Below are positions 59,319-64,000 of a DNA stretch of 64,000 bases, one piece after another. A program made the position numbers and the translations under genes. Position 1 is the first letter of the stretch. Each line of letters opens with the position of its first letter. Origin of the DNA: Fen-1273 sp963748405 (GTDB lineage: Bacteria > Bacteroidota > Ignavibacteria > UBA10030 > UBA6906). A model generated the notes under the pieces. That model had not been told where the DNA came from. It ran no database searches and was given only the letters and a program-made list of their open reading frames with translations. The stretch is from positions 496,001-560,000 of the forward strand of contig CAVVIT010000006.1 of NCBI GenBank assembly GCA_963748405.1, given 5' to 3'.

Positions 59319-59687
59319 TCAGACGCCGAACGAGCTCCCGCAGCCGCAGGTCTTCGTGGCCTGCGGATTGTTGAAGACGAACCCCTTGCCGTTGAGCCCG
59401 TCGCTGAAATCGAGGACCGTTCCCCCCAGGTAAAACAGGCTCTTTGGGTCGACGAAGACCGTGAGGCCCCGGATGGTGAAGACCTTGTCTTTTTCGTTCG
59501 GCGTTTCGTCGAATCCGAGCACGTAGGAGAGGCCCGAACACCCGCCCCCCTTCACGCCGAGCCGGAGCCCGTGCTCTGCGGGGATGTTGTTTTCCTGCTT
59601 GACCTTTGCGACCTGCGCCGCCGCCTTTTCCGTGAGCGTGATCTCCTCGCTTACCGCCGGCCGGTCGTCCGCTGCTGTTTCATGCAT
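59319..59687 (-). CDS. erpA: A-type Fe-S carrier protein (ErpA/IscA family)
   Basis: 122 residues from the ATG at 59687 with GGAGGG 7 bases upstream. Cluster cysteines Cys50 (GGGCSGLSY), Cys114 and Cys116 (CGCGSSF). HesB-like fold: ITLTEKAAAQV start and LDFSDGLNGKGFVFNNP. It transfers clusters from the SufU/SufBCD machinery to target enzymes. The assignment ErpA versus SufA/IscA is not certain. Part of the Fe-S operon. Confidence 0.9.
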   Translation of the reverse strand: MHETAADDRPAVSEEITLTEKAAAQVAKVKQENNIPAEHGLRLGVKGGGCSGLSYVLGFDETPNEKDKVFTIRGLTVFVDPKSLFYLGGTVLDFSDGLNGKGFVFNNPQATKTCGCGSSFGV

Positions 59688-59762
59688 GGCACTTCCCTCC
59701 TCAGTATTCATGTACTCCCGTGTACCCGAAAGGGGCGCTACCTCCCCGGAGAACATCGCATG

Positions 59763-60116
59763 CTACATCCCGAGTTCCAGCCGGGCCGCCTCCGACATCA
59801 TCGTCGGATTCCACTGGGGATCCCACACGACGTTTACCTTCACCGCGCTCACCCCCTGTATCGTCTTCACCTTCTCCGCGATTTCCCGCGGGAGCGACTG
59901 GGCCGCCGGGCACGACGGGGACGTCAGGGTCATCGTGATGAGCACCCCCCCGTCAAGGGCAACCCGCACGTCATAGATGAGCCCCATTTCGTAGATGTTG
60001 ACGGGGATTTCCGGGTCGTAGCACGACCGGAGGGCCTCCGTCACCTGCCCCTCGATGAGCTTTTGCTCGATGGTGCTTATCTGCTTCCCTTCCGGCGCTG
60101 TCTCCATGGAGTTCAT
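59763..60116 (-). CDS. DUF59/MIP18 family Fe-S assembly protein (SufT-like)
   Basis: 117 residues from the ATG at 60116, which overlaps the sufU stop by 4 bases. The conserved CYDPEIPVNIYEMGLIYDV and SPSCPAAQSLP (with its reactive cysteine) match the DUF59 proteins found in suf operons and PaaD. Such proteins assist Fe-S delivery. Frames upstream of 60116 lie inside sufU. Confidence 0.9.
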   Translation of the reverse strand: MNSMETAPEGKQISTIEQKLIEGQVTEALRSCYDPEIPVNIYEMGLIYDVRVALDGGVLITMTLTSPSCPAAQSLPREIAEKVKTIQGVSAVKVNVVWDPQWNPTMMSEAARLELGM

Positions 60117-60565
60117 TCCGTTGATATGGCCTTTGATTCCCCGTCGAGGACCGCGTGGAGCGTATGCCACGGGAGGCTGGCGCATTTTACCCGGGCGGGG
60201 AACTCGCTCACCCCCGCGAACGCCGCGAGCTTCCCCAGCCGGTCCAAGGCTTCAGCCGGAAGCTCCGTCCCCGTGACAAGTCCGTGAAACTCCCTGAACA
60301 CCGATTCCGCTTCCTCCCGGGTCTTCCCCTTGAGGACCGAGCTCATCACCGACGCCGAGGCTTTCGAAATCGCGCACCCGGCTCCCGTGAAGCTGATGTC
60401 GGCGATCCTGTCCCCCTCCATTCTGACGAACACGGTGTAGTGGTCGCCGCACAGCGGATTGTATCCTTCCGTGCTCGACGTCGCCCCTTCCATGACCCTG
60501 AAATTCCGGGGGTTGCGGTTGTGATCCAGGATTACCTGCTGGTAGAGTTCGCGTAGGGCAGACAT
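60113..60565 (-). CDS. sufU: Fe-S scaffold/zinc sulfurtransferase SufU
   Basis: 150 residues. Ligands Cys39 and Asp41 (NPLCGDHY), Cys64 (GAGCAISKAS) and Cys128 (RVKCASLPW) are the zinc-binding set of SufU, with the 18-residue insertion between them absent from IscU. It accepts sulfur from SufS. The ATG overlaps the sufS stop by one base, and its own stop overlaps the DUF59 gene. Confidence 0.93.
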   Translation of the reverse strand: MSALRELYQQVILDHNRNPRNFRVMEGATSSTEGYNPLCGDHYTVFVRMEGDRIADISFTGAGCAISKASASVMSSVLKGKTREEAESVFREFHGLVTGTELPAEALDRLGKLAAFAGVSEFPARVKCASLPWHTLHAVLDGESKAISTE

Positions 60566-61845
60566 CAGAGGAGCACCTCCCGGACCCGGTGGAGCGCTGC
60601 GAGGAACACGTCGATCTCCTCCTTCGTGTTGTAAAAGGCGAACGAGGCCCGCGCGGTGGCGGGCACCCCGAAGCGCTGCATGACGGGTTGCGCGCAGTGA
60701 TGCCCGGTGCGAATCGCGATCCCCTCGTCGTCGAGTATCGTGCCGATATCGTGAGGGTGAACCCCCTCGATCACGAACGAAAGGACGGAGGCCTTCTCCC
60801 GTGCCGTCCCGATGATCCTCAGCCCCGGAATCTCCAGCGCGCCCCGCGTCGCGTAGTCGAGGAGTTCGTTTTCGAACCCCGCGACGCTCGCGAGATCGAT
60901 TTCATTGATGTAATCGATCGCCGCCCCCATCCCGATCCCCCCGCCGATATTCGGCGTTCCCGCCTCGAACTTGTACGGGAGATCGTTGTACACGGTCTTT
61001 TCGAACGTGACCGACTTGATCATGTCTCCGCCGGACTGGTACGGGGGCATGGCATCGAGGTGCTTCGTCATCCCGTACAGAACTCCGACCCCGGTCGGCC
61101 CGAACGCCTTGTGCGCGGAAAACACGTAGAAATCGCACTCCAGGTCACGGACGTCGACCTTCATGTGGGGTACCGCCTGCGCCCCGTCGAGGAGTACCGG
61201 GATCCCGTGGGCGTGGGCCATGGCGACCATCGTTTTGACCGGGTTGATCGTCCCGAGCGCGTTCGACACGTGGACGAGCGCCACGATCTTCGTGCGGGCG
61301 TTCAGGAGTTTTTCGTACTCGGCGAGTTCGATCTCCCCCCTGTCGTTGATGGGGATGACACGGAGCTTCGCCCCCTTCTCCTCGCACAGGATCTGCCAGG
61401 GAACGATGTTCGAATGGTGTTCCATCGCGGAGATCAGGACTTCGTCGCCGGACGACACCGCGTTCCGCCCGTAGCTGTAGGCGACGAGATTGATCCCTTC
61501 GGTGGTCCCGCGGACGAAGATGATCTCCCGCTGGTGCGCGGCGTTCAAAAAGTGCTGCACCTTGACGCGCACGCCTTCGTACGCCTGCGTGGCGCGTTCG
61601 CTCAGGTAGTGGACGCCGCGGTGGATGTTGGAATTCTCCTCCTCGTAGTACCGGAGCGTTGCGTCGATGACGACCTGCGGCTTCTGGCTCGTGGCCGCGT
61701 TGTCGAAGTAGACGAGGGGTTTCCCGTTGACCCGCTGCCGCAGGAGCGGGAAATGATGCCTGCACCCGCGAATCGCCTCGAACCGCTCGAGGAGTTCCCT
61801 TTCGGTCATGCCGGCGTTCTTGACACTGGCGGTGGTTGTCTGCAT
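60565..61845 (-). CDS. sufS: cysteine desulfurase SufS
   Basis: 426 residues from the ATG at 61845, whose A is the last base of the sufD TAA. PLP lysine in VFSAHKAFGPTGVGVLYG, catalytic cysteine in RTGHHCAQPVM, and YFDNAATSQKPQVVIDA at the start; group II desulfurase. It takes sulfur from cysteine to give alanine and persulfide. Partner SufU follows directly. The frame upstream inside sufD was rejected. Confidence 0.96.
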   Translation of the reverse strand: MQTTTASVKNAGMTERELLERFEAIRGCRHHFPLLRQRVNGKPLVYFDNAATSQKPQVVIDATLRYYEEENSNIHRGVHYLSERATQAYEGVRVKVQHFLNAAHQREIIFVRGTTEGINLVAYSYGRNAVSSGDEVLISAMEHHSNIVPWQILCEEKGAKLRVIPINDRGEIELAEYEKLLNARTKIVALVHVSNALGTINPVKTMVAMAHAHGIPVLLDGAQAVPHMKVDVRDLECDFYVFSAHKAFGPTGVGVLYGMTKHLDAMPPYQSGGDMIKSVTFEKTVYNDLPYKFEAGTPNIGGGIGMGAAIDYINEIDLASVAGFENELLDYATRGALEIPGLRIIGTAREKASVLSFVIEGVHPHDIGTILDDEGIAIRTGHHCAQPVMQRFGVPATARASFAFYNTKEEIDVFLAALHRVREVLL

Positions 61846-63182
61846 TACGGCTCCATGGTCACCCGTCCCTGACGGAGGCGGGTATGCAAGAGTGAATCCA
61901 GTTTTTCGCGGAGGGCCTCGACGTGCACCCTGTTGATGACATCCGTCGCGAACGCAAACGTCAGAAGGTCGCGCGCCTCCGCCAGCCCGATCCCGCGGGC
62001 ACGGAGGTAGAACACCTGCTCTTCGTCGAGCTGGCCGACCGTCGCACCGTGCGTGCACTTGACGTCGTCGGCGAATATTTCGAGCTGGGGTTTGGTGTCG
62101 ATCGTCGCGTCATCCGACAGGAGCAGGGTCTTGTTCGTCTGTTTCGCGTCGGTCTTCTGCGCGTCCTGGCGGACGAAGATCTTCCCGTTAAACACCCCCC
62201 GGGCCCGGCCGTCGAGGACCGCTTTGTAGAGCTCGTGGCTCTCGCAGTGGGGCGTCGCATGGTCGATGACGGTGTGGTTGTCCACGTGCTGCGTCCCGGT
62301 GGCCACAGACAGTCCGTTCAGCGTGCACTCCGCGTGCTCTCCGCGGAAGAGCGCGCTGACGTTGTTGCGCACGAGGGCGCCGCCCAGGTTGATCGCGTTC
62401 GACGTGAACGACGCATCCCGCTCGAGATCGATCACCGTCGTCCCGACGTGGTAGGCGTCCGGGCTCTCCAACTGCATCTTGTCGTGCTCGACGGACGCTC
62501 CCTCGCCGACATGGATCTCCGTGACCGCATTCGTGAGGTAGACGCCCGCAGACTGGCCGCCGTAGGTCTCGACGACCGAAAGGCGGGCACGCTTGCCGGC
62601 GATGATCAGGTGGCGCGGCTGGACGAGGAGCGGAGTCCCTCCCGACGAGGAGAGACAGAGTATGTGCACGGGCTCCTCAAGCGAGGCGCCGTCCTCGACG
62701 CTGACGAATGCCCCGTCGGCCAGGAACGCCGTGTTGAGCGAGGTGAACCCGTCGCTCGCCCCGTCCTGCGCCCGGAGCCTCCGGGCAAGCGCGGGATCCT
62801 TCTCGAGGGCCGCCGCGAGACTCCCGGCGGTGACCCCGCGGGGGAGCGCCGCGACGGAGGAAAGACCGCTCGCATAGTGCCCGTCAAGGAACACAAGGAC
62901 GATCCCTCCCGTCTCCCGGAGCGACCAGGGCCGCAGGTCCGGCAGTGCGGCGCCGGGGTGCGGCCGGGCGGGGACCGGCCGGAAGCGCGTCGAAGCGATC
63001 TGCGCGACGCTTGTAAAGCGCCATTCTTCGTCGGCGGTCGTCGGAAACCCGCGCTCCGCGAACGAGGCAAGCCCGCTCTGCCGGAGCGCGTGGAGGGGGG
63101 ACTGCGATGCGCCGTTCAGGCCTTTTTCAAAGCGCGCGAATTCGGACGAGTACCAGTCGCGTGTTTCCGCCGGAGCGTTCAT
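61845..63182 (-). CDS. sufD: Fe-S assembly scaffold subunit SufD
   Basis: 445 residues. Right-handed beta-helix core with the SufB/SufD signature (HYASGLSSVAALPRG and, later, NGKIFVRQDAQKTDAKQTNKTLLLSDDATIDTKPQLEIFADDVKCTHGATVGQLDEEQVFYLRARGI). It has the TDAKQ, NL-L and H-G-A-T-V-G motifs. Forms the SufBC2D scaffold. ATG at 63182 overlaps sufC by 4 bases. SufB is expected just outside the window. Confidence 0.95.
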   Translation of the reverse strand: MNAPAETRDWYSSEFARFEKGLNGASQSPLHALRQSGLASFAERGFPTTADEEWRFTSVAQIASTRFRPVPARPHPGAALPDLRPWSLRETGGIVLVFLDGHYASGLSSVAALPRGVTAGSLAAALEKDPALARRLRAQDGASDGFTSLNTAFLADGAFVSVEDGASLEEPVHILCLSSSGGTPLLVQPRHLIIAGKRARLSVVETYGGQSAGVYLTNAVTEIHVGEGASVEHDKMQLESPDAYHVGTTVIDLERDASFTSNAINLGGALVRNNVSALFRGEHAECTLNGLSVATGTQHVDNHTVIDHATPHCESHELYKAVLDGRARGVFNGKIFVRQDAQKTDAKQTNKTLLLSDDATIDTKPQLEIFADDVKCTHGATVGQLDEEQVFYLRARGIGLAEARDLLTFAFATDVINRVHVEALREKLDSLLHTRLRQGRVTMEP

Positions 63183-63964
63183 TTCGATCGTGCCTCCTGC
63201 GCCAGGGCCCCGCCCGACTCTTCCCTGATCCAGTCATACCCTTTTTCTTCCAGGACGAGGGCCAGATCCTTCCCCCCCGATTTTACGATTTTCCCGTCGA
63301 TGAGGACGTGGACGAAATCAGGAACGATGTAGTTCAAGAGACGCTGGTAGTGCGTAACGACGATGACGGCGTTGTCGCGCGAACGGAGCCTGTTCACCCC
63401 TTCGGCGACGATCCTGAGCGCGTCGATGTCAAGCCCGGAATCCGTCTCGTCAAGTATGGCGAGCGTCGGGTTGAGCACCGCCATCTGGAAGATCTCGTTC
63501 CTCTTCTTCTCCCCGCCGGAAAACCCCTCGTTCACCGGGCGGTTCAGGAGGCTCTGGTCGAACTCGATCACCTTCATCTTCTCTTTCACGAGCGCGAGGA
63601 ACTCCATGGCGTCGAGCTCTTCCTCGCCGCGATGTTTGCGGACCGCATTCAGCGCGGCCTTCAGAAAGTACATGTTGGTCACCCCGGGAATCTCCACGGG
63701 GTACTGGAACGCGAGAAAGATCCCTTCGCGCGCCCGTTCCTCGGGAGGGAGCGCAAGCAGATCCTTCCCCCCGTACAGGACTTCCCCCTGCGTCACGACG
63801 TACGCCTCGCGCCCCGCGAGGACCCCGGCGAGCGTGCTTTTCCCGGAGCCGTTCGGCCCCATGATGGCGTGGATCTCTCCCTTCTCGACCCGGAGATTGA
63901 TCCCTTCCAGAATCGCGTTCCCCTGAACCCCCGCGTGGAGGTTTTTGACCTGAAGAAGACTCAT
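63179..63964 (-). CDS. sufC: Fe-S assembly ATPase SufC
   Basis: 261 residues. Walker A GPNGSGKSTLAGV, Q-loop FLAFQYPVEIPGV, ABC signature FSGGEKKRNEIFQM and Walker B LAILDETDSGLDIDAL. Cytoplasmic ABC-type ATPase driving cluster assembly on SufB/D. The sequence from 63965 to 64000 contains no gene end, so a following gene (most likely sufB) would begin more than 36 bases upstream. Confidence 0.96.
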   Translation of the reverse strand: MSLLQVKNLHAGVQGNAILEGINLRVEKGEIHAIMGPNGSGKSTLAGVLAGREAYVVTQGEVLYGGKDLLALPPEERAREGIFLAFQYPVEIPGVTNMYFLKAALNAVRKHRGEEELDAMEFLALVKEKMKVIEFDQSLLNRPVNEGFSGGEKKRNEIFQMAVLNPTLAILDETDSGLDIDALRIVAEGVNRLRSRDNAVIVVTHYQRLLNYIVPDFVHVLIDGKIVKSGGKDLALVLEEKGYDWIREESGGALAQEARSK

Positions 63965-64000
63965 ATGGCCGTTGTTCCCTGTCCGTTGTAGTGTGTGAGA

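Overview
The window is GC-rich, gene-dense bacterial chromosome from a Gram-negative organism that I place in the Bacteroidota/Ignavibacteria (FCB) neighbourhood. The evidence is a GWxTD-domain lipoprotein, a DUF5683-like membrane protein, a remnant of a type IX secretion (T9SS) sorting signal, a PorV/FadL-like outer-membrane barrel, a six-repeat ribosomal protein S1, and a thrA-thrB-thrC cluster headed by a fused aspartokinase/homoserine dehydrogenase. This placement is inferred from gene content; no 16S rRNA is present. Most genes are on the minus strand in tightly coupled operons with ATGA or TGATG overlaps. Several intergenic gaps carry TTGAAT/TTGACA-N17-TAnnTT promoters placed so close to the start codon that some transcripts would be nearly leaderless.

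Layout. 1-7.6 kb: partial LiaF-like gene, PolX DNA polymerase, small barrel protein, type III polyketide synthase, DusB, GWxTD lipoprotein, methyltransferase. 7.7-10.4 kb (+): a coupled pair of M16 peptidases, the second without its zinc motif. 10.4-17.2 kb: threonine operon thrA-thrB-thrC followed by proC and an isocitrate dehydrogenase, preceded by what looks like a complete Thr-codon attenuator. 17.2-21.2 kb: polyprenyl sugar-phosphate transferase, a heme-oxygenase-fold protein, YifB/ComM. 21.3-29.4 kb: one long operon with mtaB, a DUF512 radical SAM protein, a DUF5683-like gene, truA, a Ser/Thr kinase with TPRs, and an ECF Ni/Co transporter. 29.4-33 kb: cmk-ispH-rpsA. 33-43.2 kb: SpoU methyltransferase, relA/spoT-ruvX-mtgA-AlbA_2, der-CoA disulfide reductase-upp, a response regulator, a YgjP-like metalloprotease and a Sua5-like gene.

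43.2-54.2 kb is the accessory part. It holds two tandem paralogous membrane proteins behind twin palindromes and a group II intron with its maturase. Next come a deletion chimera joining a lipoprotein signal to a T9SS tail, a PorV-like barrel, a GH29 fucosidase, a DUF4153 protein and a GIY-YIG protein. It ends with a striking tRNA-Pro locus: one intact tRNA-Pro(CGG) sits between 16 tandem 89-bp copies of its 5' part and four 111-bp copies of its 3' part. Every copy carries a replacement anticodon arm that forms a GC-rich hairpin.

54.2-64 kb: miaA, pcm, cdaA, folP, a 32-residue basic protein and a Lon-substrate-domain gene, driven from a clear promoter, then an Fe-S operon read as sufC-sufD-sufS-sufU-DUF59-erpA-sod-iscX.
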